Origin: a virus
Reading direction: 5' to 3' (one strand)
IMG/VR virus record: IMGVR_UViG_3300020478_000053
Span: 1 to 26,606 of that record
Length of the DNA: 26,606 nt
This document shows, piece after piece, positions 7,848 to 16,267 of the stretch (within the stretch, counting starts at the first letter, position 1; every line of letters starts with the position of its first letter). The notes beneath the pieces are model-generated. The model was not told where the DNA came from. It did not search any database and saw only the letters and a list, made by a program, of their open reading frames with translations. A program made the position numbers and the translations under genes.

Positions 7848-8717
7848 TCAATTCAAGTATATCTCGGCTCCTGCAACATTAACATTGCCACCTGCTGATA
7901 TATTATAATTGCCTGTGTTCGACAATGATGTATTGCCTGTCACAGATATATCATAACTAGAAGAGGCGGGTACGGATAGCATTCCTTCAAATGCACCTCC
8001 ATTTATACAGGTATGACTATTGCCATCGACATTAGTTCTAACCTTACCGCCAACATCAGTGATATAATTACCACCAACGTTTTCGTATCTGCACCTATCT
8101 GCATTGATACGAACATCCCCTTCACTTTTTATAGAGAAGGTTGCTGTTTCTTTTTGGATCTGTACTTCATAATTACCCTTGACGTACTCTTTAACAGAGC
8201 CGCCTTCACTAAGATCGTTTAATAAAAAAGTAGTCTTATTCTCATATGAATTAGACTTAAGGTGCATTTCATTCATTGATTGAAGAGCCATATTCTCTTC
8301 AGCACGAACTGAAAATACTCCACCACACTGTATTTGGTAATTACCATTTACTTGATCATAACGATTACCCTCACATTCGGTGTGCATATCACCTTCGACA
8401 GTTATATTACAGTCACCAATGATTTGAATAACTGCCCTGTCGGATTTAACATCCTCACCGACTTTAATAACTAAATTATGATCCGATAAGATATATGTAT
8501 CATTATAAGAAACTAAGTTGTTGTTCTGTTTCTCATCTAAGTCCAAAAAATTGCCATTTGCATTCAATAAACGTATCCTTTCACCCTCTTCGGTGTTATT
8601 CATTTCAAATATATGACCAGCCGAAGTGGACTGAACATAATTCTTAGGATACTCAACTTTTACCTTAGGAGTATCATTTTCTTGGGTAGAACCCCCCTCA
8701 AACTTATTAATAGTCAT
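7848..8717 (-). CDS. Baseplate central spike, gp5 C-terminal-like beta-helix protein (289 aa)
   Basis: The sequence is dominated by short valine/glycine repeats of the T4 gp5 C-terminal / VgrG needle type: CNITVEGDMHTECEGNRYDQ, NGNYQIQCGGVFSVRAE, GNYEVQIQ, GGNYITDVGGKVRTNVDGN and SGTGNYNIS-like units up to the C-terminus (GGNVNVAGAEIYLN). Such repeats fold as an intertwined trimeric beta-helix that forms the membrane-piercing spike. It overlaps the gp5 gene by 1 nt (TAATG) and follows it directly, as expected if the gp5 OB/hub part and the needle part are separate polypeptides here instead of one. N-terminal residues 1-60 are hydrophilic and may bind the hub. Confidence 0.75.
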   Translation of the reverse strand: MTINKFEGGSTQENDTPKVKVEYPKNYVQSTSAGHIFEMNNTEEGERIRLLNANGNFLDLDEKQNNNLVSYNDTYILSDHNLVIKVGEDVKSDRAVIQIIGDCNITVEGDMHTECEGNRYDQVNGNYQIQCGGVFSVRAEENMALQSMNEMHLKSNSYENKTTFLLNDLSEGGSVKEYVKGNYEVQIQKETATFSIKSEGDVRINADRCRYENVGGNYITDVGGKVRTNVDGNSHTCINGGAFEGMLSVPASSSYDISVTGNTSLSNTGNYNISAGGNVNVAGAEIYLN

Positions 8718-11215
8718 TAAACCTCAGCCTCCAGCATAGGATGTCCAACACAATCAACATATTGTGTAAGTGGTAAGATCTTCTTCTCTTGAATTTCTCT
8801 AGGACCAGCATAATTATAACGAATTGTTACTTTTGCACCAGTACCTCCCTTCGGATCTTTAATTCTTGGTTTAACGAAACCAAGAACAGTATTGGTAAGT
8901 TTTGCCTCTACTATCCTACCCTGTTCATCCACACTAAACTCACCAATCTCTGTTTCTGTATCACCTGTACCAATTACAATTTTTGGTGCAACATATCCTT
9001 TACCAACATTAATTGGTTTAACATTATCAACAATAGGTATAAGATCACCACAATAGGCATAAATTGCTTTAGCTTGTGGAGGAATAACTAACTCAGCAAA
9101 TTTTTTAACGAAATTTAAACTAAATTCATGTCCAGACTGTGTTCTTAACTGAACTCCAGGTATTACTTTCGGTCCATCAACAGGATCAATAGTTGCAAGT
9201 GCAATATAATCCTCACTATATTCAGTGTCAACTACTTGTAAAAGATTAGGACTACTTTCACTTACTTCCATTATATATTCTTCATCTTTTACATGTTGGA
9301 TAAGATCTTCTCTAGGAACTAATACAACATATTGTTCCTTAGGACAATAAGTTTCAGAAGGATCAAATCCATATCCAATACCAGTTGTTAATACATCCAC
9401 TGCTTCCAATTTACCATCAACAATAATAGGTCTAAAGGTAGCACCACCACCTTCAGGTTCACTACATGTGAAATTAGCATGTACTTTTGCAGTAAGATTT
9501 ATTCCTGAACCCTTATTCTTAACAAGTACTCCAAGAATAGAACCAATATCATCAACAATAGGTAATGCTTTCATGAAAGTAGTGGACTTTAAGTTGTCCC
9601 ATACCAGTTCTGGGAAACATGGTTTCTTATTACGATTAGATGACGAGCAATTGAGAGCCTGACTACTCATGTTACCCTCACTATCATAGAAATTAATACC
9701 CTCAAATTTTTCTAAAGGACCATTTGTAAACCAATCTACAGCATCCAGACCCATTTTGCTACCTGCATCTGATGATAAGAGGTGAGCAACACCAGTCTTA
9801 GCATTAAATCCATACTTTAATCCATCCCCACCAATCGCAGCAGCGACACCACTCTTAAGAACATTACCTACGATAGCACCACCCTTAGGAAGTTTGAGTT
9901 TATTACCAAAAGGAAGCATGTTCAATGCCTTTTGCTTTAACTCATTACCTTCAGACTTAGCACCGAAACCAGTATCAAAGGAAGATGCACCAACTGCACA
10001 AGAAAGTTCACCATCACAAAATAGATCAAGAAAATCACCAATTCTACCTGTTAAGTTTGTTATTAAATCTTGTGCACCCTGAAGAGAACCAAGAACACCC
10101 TTAAGCATATCCAATGCACCAGTGATCTTTTCCATAAGCTTATTCATGAGGCCAGCAAGGAAATCCTCAATTAAACATAATGCAGCATCAAGAACATTCT
10201 CTAAAAGATCAGTAAGCATACCTTTGATGAAATCACCAAGATCATTAAGTAGATCTTTAAATAAACAAGATATTAATCCACCAGTCTTTTTAAGTTGCTT
10301 CTTAACAGCATCATCTAAGTCTGGATTTGGTGTATTAAGTTTATCAAGCTTGTCTTGAATAAATTTATTTGCATCAGCCATCACAACGCCTTTTATATTG
10401 GCTGTCATTCCACTAAGTTTTACCAGAACCCTATCTTTAGCAACATTAATTTTAGATTCAAGGTCTACTAATTTTCCAGTTCTCTTTTCAATCCAATCAC
10501 CAGCTGGGTTTTGATCAAGACCTTGAACAAATTTTATCAGTTCTTTGATGGGCTTGGCCAATTTTATCTTTGGTTCACCACCACATTTACCATTTCCTAC
10601 TTGAGTACTAACCTTTTTCTTATCATCAGCACCATTCATTGCTTCAGACGAGTTCTTTGCCTTTGCCTTCTTATTCGATGATGTATGACCATCTACTGCA
10701 GGAATAATTTTTGGGTTCTCTTTTGTTCCTGACTTGGGATTAGTAGTTTGAGTAGAAGCAATACCAGGTACACCACTAGTACCATCTACATGATTATTCT
10801 CTTTGAAATTAACCGCATTTCTTTGTGGAAAATTTCCTTCTTCATCATCTGTTTCTGCATCAGATGATTCATACTCAGTTTCAGGGTTCTCATCTCCAAT
10901 AGATCCCATTACAATAGGTATCTGAGAAGATGCACCATCCATGAAGAAACCAATAACCCAAGAATTAACTTCAAGTTGATGAACTGATCCAATACCAGAC
11001 CTCTGAGCTGCAGTAACAGGCATTGCTACCATAGACCATGGAAGATCTTCAGTTGTAAGTTCTTTTCTATTAGGACTATGGTATCCCAAAATCCTAACCT
11101 TTACTTTATTGGTATAATCTGGATCCTCTTGGTTGCCACCATCATTCTCAACTTGCCCAACCCACCAGTTGAACCCGTCTTTCCCAATAAAATTAGCAAC
11201 TGCGTTTCTTTGCAT
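8717..11215 (-). CDS. 5: Baseplate hub protein gp5 (OB-fold N-terminus, no lysozyme) (832 aa)
   Basis: Residues 10-115 match the T4 gp5 OB-fold: NWWVGQVENDGG, then TNKVKVRILGYHSPNRKEL, EDLPWSMVAMPVTAAQRSGIG (T4: 'LPW..V..P.tsA..SGIGg'), VNSWVIGFFMDGASSQIPIVMGSIG. T4 gp5 then has a lysozyme domain; here there is instead an acidic linker (115-145), a Lys/Asn-rich linker and a long amphipathic helical region with aliphatic heptads (about 230-420, GGLISCLFKDLLNDLGDFIKG), then beta-rich segments (TTGIGYGFDPSETYC; NVGKGYVAPKIVIGTGDTE; KDPKGGTGAKVTIRYNYAG). No lysozyme E-x8-D-x5-T catalytic pattern was found by eye. T4 gp5 is 575 aa, so this is longer. It overlaps the gp27-like gene by 1 nt. Confidence 0.85.
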   Translation of the reverse strand: MQRNAVANFIGKDGFNWWVGQVENDGGNQEDPDYTNKVKVRILGYHSPNRKELTTEDLPWSMVAMPVTAAQRSGIGSVHQLEVNSWVIGFFMDGASSQIPIVMGSIGDENPETEYESSDAETDDEEGNFPQRNAVNFKENNHVDGTSGVPGIASTQTTNPKSGTKENPKIIPAVDGHTSSNKKAKAKNSSEAMNGADDKKKVSTQVGNGKCGGEPKIKLAKPIKELIKFVQGLDQNPAGDWIEKRTGKLVDLESKINVAKDRVLVKLSGMTANIKGVVMADANKFIQDKLDKLNTPNPDLDDAVKKQLKKTGGLISCLFKDLLNDLGDFIKGMLTDLLENVLDAALCLIEDFLAGLMNKLMEKITGALDMLKGVLGSLQGAQDLITNLTGRIGDFLDLFCDGELSCAVGASSFDTGFGAKSEGNELKQKALNMLPFGNKLKLPKGGAIVGNVLKSGVAAAIGGDGLKYGFNAKTGVAHLLSSDAGSKMGLDAVDWFTNGPLEKFEGINFYDSEGNMSSQALNCSSSNRNKKPCFPELVWDNLKSTTFMKALPIVDDIGSILGVLVKNKGSGINLTAKVHANFTCSEPEGGGATFRPIIVDGKLEAVDVLTTGIGYGFDPSETYCPKEQYVVLVPREDLIQHVKDEEYIMEVSESSPNLLQVVDTEYSEDYIALATIDPVDGPKVIPGVQLRTQSGHEFSLNFVKKFAELVIPPQAKAIYAYCGDLIPIVDNVKPINVGKGYVAPKIVIGTGDTETEIGEFSVDEQGRIVEAKLTNTVLGFVKPRIKDPKGGTGAKVTIRYNYAGPREIQEKKILPLTQYVDCVGHPMLEAEV

Positions 11216-12474
11216 TAATAATTACCTGGAATATCAGTGTATAACAACATATGTGTTATCATTTCATCGGTGCTAGTAGAATACTCTCTCGTAATATGAC
11301 CAATAATATATCTACCATTGGTAGGATCTTCTTTCTTATCTCTACCAACATAATTGTATAATTCTACCACTTGACCTACTTCATAGTCAAGTTTACCAGT
11401 AAAACTAATATCAACTGATTTATTATAAAATAATATTTCTCTAAATGCTGCCTGTGAAACTTGCTTTGTCACATCTTGAGTAAATGTTCCTTCAGTAAAT
11501 AAAGCAGTATCTAATAATTTAGTCATAATTCTAGTATGTCTTACATCCTCATTAAAACCCGAATAATACTTAGGAAGTGATTTTTCTGGATTAAGCCTAG
11601 CAACACTATCATAATATTTAGTGATATTAAAGGGATGTTCCTCATATTTCATATCAGCTAGATCTAAAGTTATAGTCATACTATTATATGAACCATAGTT
11701 TAACCCTTGCAATACATCAGTGGATCCTATGGGATCAACCGAATCAATGGCTAGCTTATTTTCCATATTTTCATTTTCTTCCTTCTGATACCCAACCATA
11801 ATTTGATTAGGTGCCTCTGTGGTTAGTGCTTGACTAGCTAATTTATCGTATGACCAAAATTTATATCCAGTTTTAGTTCCAAAAAATGCGTATCCACAAC
11901 TAGCATTTTGCCCACTACCACCAGAAGGAATAGCTCTAGCAGCAAGCCATTTAATAATAGTAAATGGATCCCAGAAATTAGATATGAATGAAAGTTTATT
12001 CATACTCTTTTCTACATCAATATTTTGCTGACTAGCTAACAATCCCTTTAGTATATCCTCCTCAACCATAGTTCCAATATCCTTACCTTCCCCCTTACCA
12101 AAACGTCTGGATACTTTAGTTGAAGCGTTGTTCATAACATCTTGCGAACACAACATCAAAGAAATTTTTGTTTTTCCATCCCTAACTTGTCTATCCTGAA
12201 CATCATATACCACCATTTGTAATGTGATATTATTATCTTCATGATCTGAAAATGAGACAATAACAGGTTCCATACCCTCAATTTTAGATAGCACACCAGT
12301 TGCACTATCAGTCAGAGTAATTACCATTTTTATGGTAGCACTTCTAATATTCTCAATATACCTAAGAAATAGTAGATGACTAGATGTAAAACTTATGGGC
12401 TCACCATCAATCTCAATGGCTAATCCATCCAACTTAAAATTACTTGTGGGTCTATCTATATTTTGAGTAGTCAT
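11215..12474 (-). CDS. Baseplate hub protein, gp27-like (419 aa)
   Basis: The gene directly precedes gp5, with a 1-nt overlap, as expected for the partner that forms the (gp27)3(gp5)3 hub. The sequence has the order of beta-barrel segments seen in gp27/VgrG/gpD hub proteins: an N-terminal strand set (LAIEIDGEPISFTSSHLLFL, IRSATIKMVITLTDS, EPVIVSFSDHEDNNITLQM), a helix-rich insertion with FWDPFTIIKWLAARAIPSGG (gp27/VgrG proteins have a similar 'p..ii.wla..a' segment), and a C-terminal barrel (YNKSVDISFTGKLDYEVGQV, then GRYIIGHITREYSTSTDEM). Length is close to T4 gp27 (391 aa). Assignment rests on fold-like pattern and neighbour position rather than strong identity. Confidence 0.65.
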   Translation of the reverse strand: MTTQNIDRPTSNFKLDGLAIEIDGEPISFTSSHLLFLRYIENIRSATIKMVITLTDSATGVLSKIEGMEPVIVSFSDHEDNNITLQMVVYDVQDRQVRDGKTKISLMLCSQDVMNNASTKVSRRFGKGEGKDIGTMVEEDILKGLLASQQNIDVEKSMNKLSFISNFWDPFTIIKWLAARAIPSGGSGQNASCGYAFFGTKTGYKFWSYDKLASQALTTEAPNQIMVGYQKEENENMENKLAIDSVDPIGSTDVLQGLNYGSYNSMTITLDLADMKYEEHPFNITKYYDSVARLNPEKSLPKYYSGFNEDVRHTRIMTKLLDTALFTEGTFTQDVTKQVSQAAFREILFYNKSVDISFTGKLDYEVGQVVELYNYVGRDKKEDPTNGRYIIGHITREYSTSTDEMITHMLLYTDIPGNY

Positions 12475-13799
12475 GAAAACTGTGACATAGTAGTATATAA
12501 GTCAAGAAATGGTGACTCTTTAATTTTTGGAAAACCATCGCTTGATCCAATCTGCATTTCTTTTGCTAAAGTTTGCATATTACTTATCATTGGTGGTACT
12601 TCAATGGAAGATTTTCTATTCAACTCTGTTTTCTCTATTTTACTTAAACGAGTTTCATTAATAACATTATCTGTAAGTTCAGTCAAATTATTTACCACAG
12701 TATCAGTTACTGGTATTATGCTTGACTGATTCACTATACTGTTTGCAGAAGTAACAATTGAAGGTACTTCAGTGGAAAGATTGCTCATAATATTATTAAC
12801 AACCTTTATGGTATCATTATTGTTAGTATTATTAAAGCTAAGCATTTCCATATACTCAGCATTTCTTTGATGCCATTTTAATATATTACCTGGTACAGAT
12901 ATGTCATGGTCACCAGCATTAGGACGTTTACCTTCACGAGCTTTATCTGCCTCATTCAATATGTTAGTCCAATTAAATGGATTAAAGATATTCAATCTTT
13001 CAGACTTATTAGTTTGAGAGATTAATGTATCCCCAAGCATATTATTAATCAATTCCTGATTAGTAGAAGTAGTATCTGTATTTTGCTCATCAGTAGAATC
13101 ACTTTGAAAAGTATTCTTACTCAGGTTAAATGCATTTGTGATTTGAGATAAATTATCATTCAGAAATGTCTTTTGTGCTTCACTTGTCACAGGTAATGAT
13201 GATATCAAATCAGTTAAAAGAGCAGCAGCTGCTCTTACAGGAAGAGCCATAGCATCACCAAATGCATTCTTTAACTTATCAGATATTTTAAAATCATCCT
13301 CAAGTTTATTAGATACATTCCTCTCGAATGTATCATCAAGACCCATAGATTCGAGTGAAGAGACAGGAGATCCAGTAGTTATTCCTGAAAGAATTCCACC
13401 TCTGGCAAGATTTTTGGTTGGATTATTGGCATTTCCACTCTTATTGCCCCAGTTTCGGAAAGGGTTCCACCCCCTCCTATTGTTATTATTATTATTGTTA
13501 TTATTAGTTGGATTACTGGGTGTACTAGGGGTATTAAAATTCCTAACAATTGGTTTATTGACCTTATTAATTCCTAAATTGGGTAGTAAATTGTTAATAG
13601 GACTAAGATCTAGATTACCACCCTTCATTGGTTGTACATGTACTCCTCCAGTCCTACCCATATCCTGAAGTTTCTCTGCCATTAAAAAATCATCATGCTG
13701 GTCCTCAGCAAACATGAATTTCATTAATTTGTTACGATCATCAATAAGATCTTCAATCCCCACTATACTTTCGTGAAGATCTTCCATAGTTGGTATCAT
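12471..13799 (-). CDS. Structural/hub-associated hypothetical protein (442 aa)
   Basis: Lies between the 753-aa tape-measure-like gene (adjacent, no gap) and the gp27-like gene (4-nt overlap). The N-terminus is helical and acidic (MEDLHESIVGIEDLIDDRNK); residues 99-107 are nine consecutive asparagines encoded by an AAT/AAC microsatellite, followed by RRGWNPFRNWGNK. A motif ARGGILSGITTGSPVSSLES resembles the 'aSGGi...p' segments of tape-measure proteins, and an AAAALLTDLISSLPVT helix follows. The second half is Asn/Ser/Thr-rich. Position corresponds to T4 gp28/gp29-type hub genes, but no identity is convincing. It may be a second tape-measure/hub component. Confidence 0.5.
   Translation of the reverse strand: MIPTMEDLHESIVGIEDLIDDRNKLMKFMFAEDQHDDFLMAEKLQDMGRTGGVHVQPMKGGNLDLSPINNLLPNLGINKVNKPIVRNFNTPSTPSNPTNNNNNNNNNRRGWNPFRNWGNKSGNANNPTKNLARGGILSGITTGSPVSSLESMGLDDTFERNVSNKLEDDFKISDKLKNAFGDAMALPVRAAAALLTDLISSLPVTSEAQKTFLNDNLSQITNAFNLSKNTFQSDSTDEQNTDTTSTNQELINNMLGDTLISQTNKSERLNIFNPFNWTNILNEADKAREGKRPNAGDHDISVPGNILKWHQRNAEYMEMLSFNNTNNNDTIKVVNNIMSNLSTEVPSIVTSANSIVNQSSIIPVTDTVVNNLTELTDNVINETRLSKIEKTELNRKSSIEVPPMISNMQTLAKEMQIGSSDGFPKIKESPFLDLYTTMSQFS
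13479..13505 (-). repeat. Trinucleotide microsatellite (AAT/AAC)9 coding poly-Asn
   Basis: Nine in-frame asparagine codons (AAT and AAC mixed) lie in the 442-aa gene at residues 99-107. The repeat could change in length by slippage without breaking the frame. It marks a flexible linker before RRGWNPF. Confidence 0.85.
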
Positions 13800-16061
13800 T
13801 TATACCACCCCCTTAGTTAATGGATCAATGACCAAAGGCATTTTTACAATAACCTCTTCGACTTTATCAATAATAACAGGAAATGGAACCTCAATTGGTA
13901 CTGTTATTATTTGTGGTGGTAATATTGCCATATTACCATCGGTATCAACTTGTCTCACTGGTTCCTCAATAACCGACTGTTTATTAAAGTTAGTAGACGG
14001 TTGTATACTATTTAATAGTAAAGGATTGGTTGTCCATCCAGACTTTATCTTTTCATTAGTATCTCCACCAGTTCCATATGCTTCAAAGAACCTATTGTCA
14101 TGCTCACTACCTCTCCATGCCTCTTCATCTCTATCAAGAGGATGAAGTACTGATCCAGATCCTAAGAACTCAGTTCTTCCACCAACATGATCACGAGCAG
14201 ATTCTATTAATTGCTGGTTTTGTAATGCTAAAGCAGTAGAATCAAACAATGCTTCCATTTCTGCATAGGTATAAGTTACTCCTTTCTTAGACCAATAAGA
14301 AATCATAGCATTAATTGCTGATTCCTTATCTTTAATATTCAACCATGCATCAGATGTATTAGTACCTTCACCAGAAATTGCCGTAGGGTCTGTGAATGCT
14401 GGTTGATATTGTCCATCTGCTGTAATAATATCAAAGATTGAAGTACCATATAATTGATTTGGATCATTAAAACGATTATATATTGACTGTGCTACATCTA
14501 CTCTTGCTTGTTCATTACCAGCTTCTAAGGAAGATATAGCAACTAAGGCAAAGAAATCCTTAGAAGTAGTATCCATAGAAAAGCTATTAGTCTTATTTGT
14601 ATCCTCATTCTCAGTTTCTATATTAGTTTCTTCTTGTCTATCCTTTTTCCAAAAGAAAAATTTATCAAGTCCCTTAAGTAAATTTTTTGGTATCCAAGGT
14701 GCTTCTATTTGAACTCTCTCACTACCAACTATTTGTTCCAGTCTATTGGAAGCAATAAGTACAGAAGTAGCAGCAGGAGTATTTGTTTTTGATAAAAGAG
14801 CCTGAGTACTTCCAACTAGAATTGAAGCACCTTCTCTATAAACTGCTTCTATGGCATCACCCATTTTACTCATTGGTATAATAGCTTCAGCCTCATTTGC
14901 TTCACCAATAAATGCATTTAAACCCATAGCTGAAGCTCTAGTTGGACTGGTAATAACACCGCCGCTTGCAAGAGCTGTAGTGGCAGTTGCAAGAGATCCA
15001 GTATTATTACTGCTCACTAATAGCTCAGGTTTTACCCCAAGTTTCAACAGTTGAGTCTTAACATACTCGACAACTCCAGGACCAAAAATTATAAGTGATT
15101 TCCTAACCACTGCCCATGACATTGTACCTTTCTTTATCATATTGGCAATAGAAAGTATAGCACCTGCATCACCAAATGGAAGACCTGCATCAGCAAATGG
15201 GAGAGCAATAGTTCCTATTAATTGGACATAATCCCACCAAGTATAACCATTCTCTATCTCCACCTCAGGCCATGTTGATCTAATTTCTGCCAACTGTTCA
15301 GTATTTAAGTCATTGTTTATTGATAAAATCTCTGGTATATTCAATCCCTCAACAGATGTAATGGCACGTATTGCCATCGTATGATGCATACTACCACGTT
15401 CATATAAAGTTGCAGGTAGTCCAGCACTACCTATTCCATTCACCAGTTCAAATTCAATGCGTTTTACAAGTTCTGTACCACTCAAAAGTTGCCATGCAAC
15501 TGCAGGTTCTGGAACAAATCCACCCTCTTCTAATGTACCAGAGATCTCTTCATTAGTTTTTCTATTTTCTTGCTGTTTAAGTGCCTCTAGTAAAGCATCA
15601 TATTGTGCTTGTTGCTGAGTTACTAAATTTTCATTAGGATTAGGAAGACCAATAAGATCAGTTTGTTGATCTGGTATTATAACTTGCCCCTGTTCCTGAC
15701 CTTGGGGAATTGTTACCCTCTCTTGTACCTTTTCAGTTGCTGTTTGAGTTTCCTCGACAGTTATTGATTCTTCTACTCTTACTTCTTGTTCTTGGGGTTG
15801 TTGTTTTTGCTTACGTTTTGGCCATCTTCTCCACCAGGGAAGAGGTAAACCCATCCTCGGACGTTCCTCTTGCTGCTTTTTAATATTATTAATAATAGTG
15901 GGTGTTACTGATGCTTGCTTTAACCCAAGATAATATCTATTTCTATTTCTCAAATATTTAATATAATTTAACTCAGTAGTAAGGAAAGTATTCATAGACG
16001 CAGCAAGACTTTCACTAGACTCAACTAGATCCTCCATGTCAATTTCCTTTCCGTTAGCCAT
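13800..16061 (-). CDS. Tape-measure/hub protein with cell-wall hydrolase domain (753 aa)
   Basis: Three regions can be seen. Residues 1-190 are charged and Gln/Glu-rich with PLPWWRRWPKRKQ. Around residues 365-405 a segment LASGGVITSPTRASAMGLNA then EAEAIIPMSKMGDA matches the 'aSGGivt.pt....iGEag.EaiiPl' signature frequent in phage tape-measure proteins. Residues about 500-655 resemble SleB/hydrolase_2-type peptidoglycan hydrolases: FFALVAISSLEAGNEQARVD with the likely catalytic Glu, VAQSIYNRFN, IFDIITADGQYQPAF, and later HPLDRDEEAWRGSEHDNRFF. The C-terminus (about 690-753) is Ile/Val/Pro-rich. It directly follows the gp26/gp51-like pair, the place of a tape measure in many tail operons. A role in tail length or hub assembly and local wall digestion is inferred. 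T4 gp29 (590 aa) is the likely positional counterpart. Confidence 0.65.
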   Translation of the reverse strand: MANGKEIDMEDLVESSESLAASMNTFLTTELNYIKYLRNRNRYYLGLKQASVTPTIINNIKKQQEERPRMGLPLPWWRRWPKRKQKQQPQEQEVRVEESITVEETQTATEKVQERVTIPQGQEQGQVIIPDQQTDLIGLPNPNENLVTQQQAQYDALLEALKQQENRKTNEEISGTLEEGGFVPEPAVAWQLLSGTELVKRIEFELVNGIGSAGLPATLYERGSMHHTMAIRAITSVEGLNIPEILSINNDLNTEQLAEIRSTWPEVEIENGYTWWDYVQLIGTIALPFADAGLPFGDAGAILSIANMIKKGTMSWAVVRKSLIIFGPGVVEYVKTQLLKLGVKPELLVSSNNTGSLATATTALASGGVITSPTRASAMGLNAFIGEANEAEAIIPMSKMGDAIEAVYREGASILVGSTQALLSKTNTPAATSVLIASNRLEQIVGSERVQIEAPWIPKNLLKGLDKFFFWKKDRQEETNIETENEDTNKTNSFSMDTTSKDFFALVAISSLEAGNEQARVDVAQSIYNRFNDPNQLYGTSIFDIITADGQYQPAFTDPTAISGEGTNTSDAWLNIKDKESAINAMISYWSKKGVTYTYAEMEALFDSTALALQNQQLIESARDHVGGRTEFLGSGSVLHPLDRDEEAWRGSEHDNRFFEAYGTGGDTNEKIKSGWTTNPLLLNSIQPSTNFNKQSVIEEPVRQVDTDGNMAILPPQIITVPIEVPFPVIIDKVEEVIVKMPLVIDPLTKGVV

Positions 16062-16234
16062 TAGTTACGCTGAGATCGTCTACGTTCTTCTTCAATTCGC
16101 TCTCTTTCTTTTTGCAAATGAGTAGCTAGCATGTTAACATAAACATCCCGTTCCCACGGGATCATATTGTCAATATCACTCAAGCTATATTTATGATGCT
16201 GAACCAAGGCAAAATTTGTCTGGTAAAAGCTCAT
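16061..16234 (-). CDS. gp51-like small hub/tail-chaperone partner (57 aa), possibly made as -1 extension of gp26
   Basis: Encodes MSFYQTNFALVQHHKYSLSD, then MIPWERDVYVNMLATHLQKE and a charged ERERIEEERRRSQRN tail. The '..i..MiPWEr..yv.mL..hl..E' pattern is common to small proteins encoded just before tape-measure genes, and cyanophage annotations, as I recall them, place a small gp51 ('hub assembly catalyst') here. The ATG has a GAGG 5 nt upstream, but that sequence lies inside a perfect hairpin. The frame is also open upstream into the end of gp26 in the -1 register, so the product may be made as a 297-aa gp26-gp51 fusion. Its TAA overlaps the ATG of the 753-aa gene by 1 nt. The gp51 name is tentative. 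Confidence 0.7.
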   Translation of the reverse strand: MSFYQTNFALVQHHKYSLSDIDNMIPWERDVYVNMLATHLQKERERIEEERRRSQRN

Positions 16235-16237
16235 TAA

Positions 16238-16267
16238 GCCCTCATGAAAGAGGGCTATCCGAAAAAA
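16238..16267 (-). promoter_or_regulatory. Putative -1 programmed ribosomal frameshift signal (slippery T TTT TTC plus hairpin)
   Basis: On the minus strand the last codons of gp26 are GAT TTT TTC GGA TAG. The heptamer T TTT TTC (16267-16261) fits X XXY YYZ in the zero frame. After a 5-nt spacer (GGATA) comes a perfect 6-bp hairpin GCCCTC-TTTCAT-GAGGGC (16255-16238). The -1 frame continues CGG ATA GCC CTC TTT CAT GAG GGC TTA ATG with no stop straight into the 57-aa frame. All frameshift components are present with normal spacing; function is inferred. Confidence 0.65.

Noticed and set aside
8717-11215. Lysozyme domain in gp5 as in T4
   Set aside because: No Glu-x8-Asp-x5-Thr catalytic arrangement or lysozyme-like segment was found after the OB-fold; the region is acidic linker and long amphipathic helices.
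13414-13668. Plus-strand leucine-rich frame (84 aa) suggesting a membrane protein
   Set aside because: The leucine run is the antisense reading of the poly-Asn microsatellite and its flanks in the 442-aa gene.
16188-16195. CATAAATA box inside the gp51-like gene as a late promoter for the 753-aa gene
   Set aside because: It lies 126 nt before the next start, unlike the 21-28 nt of the other boxes, and is within coding sequence; likely chance.
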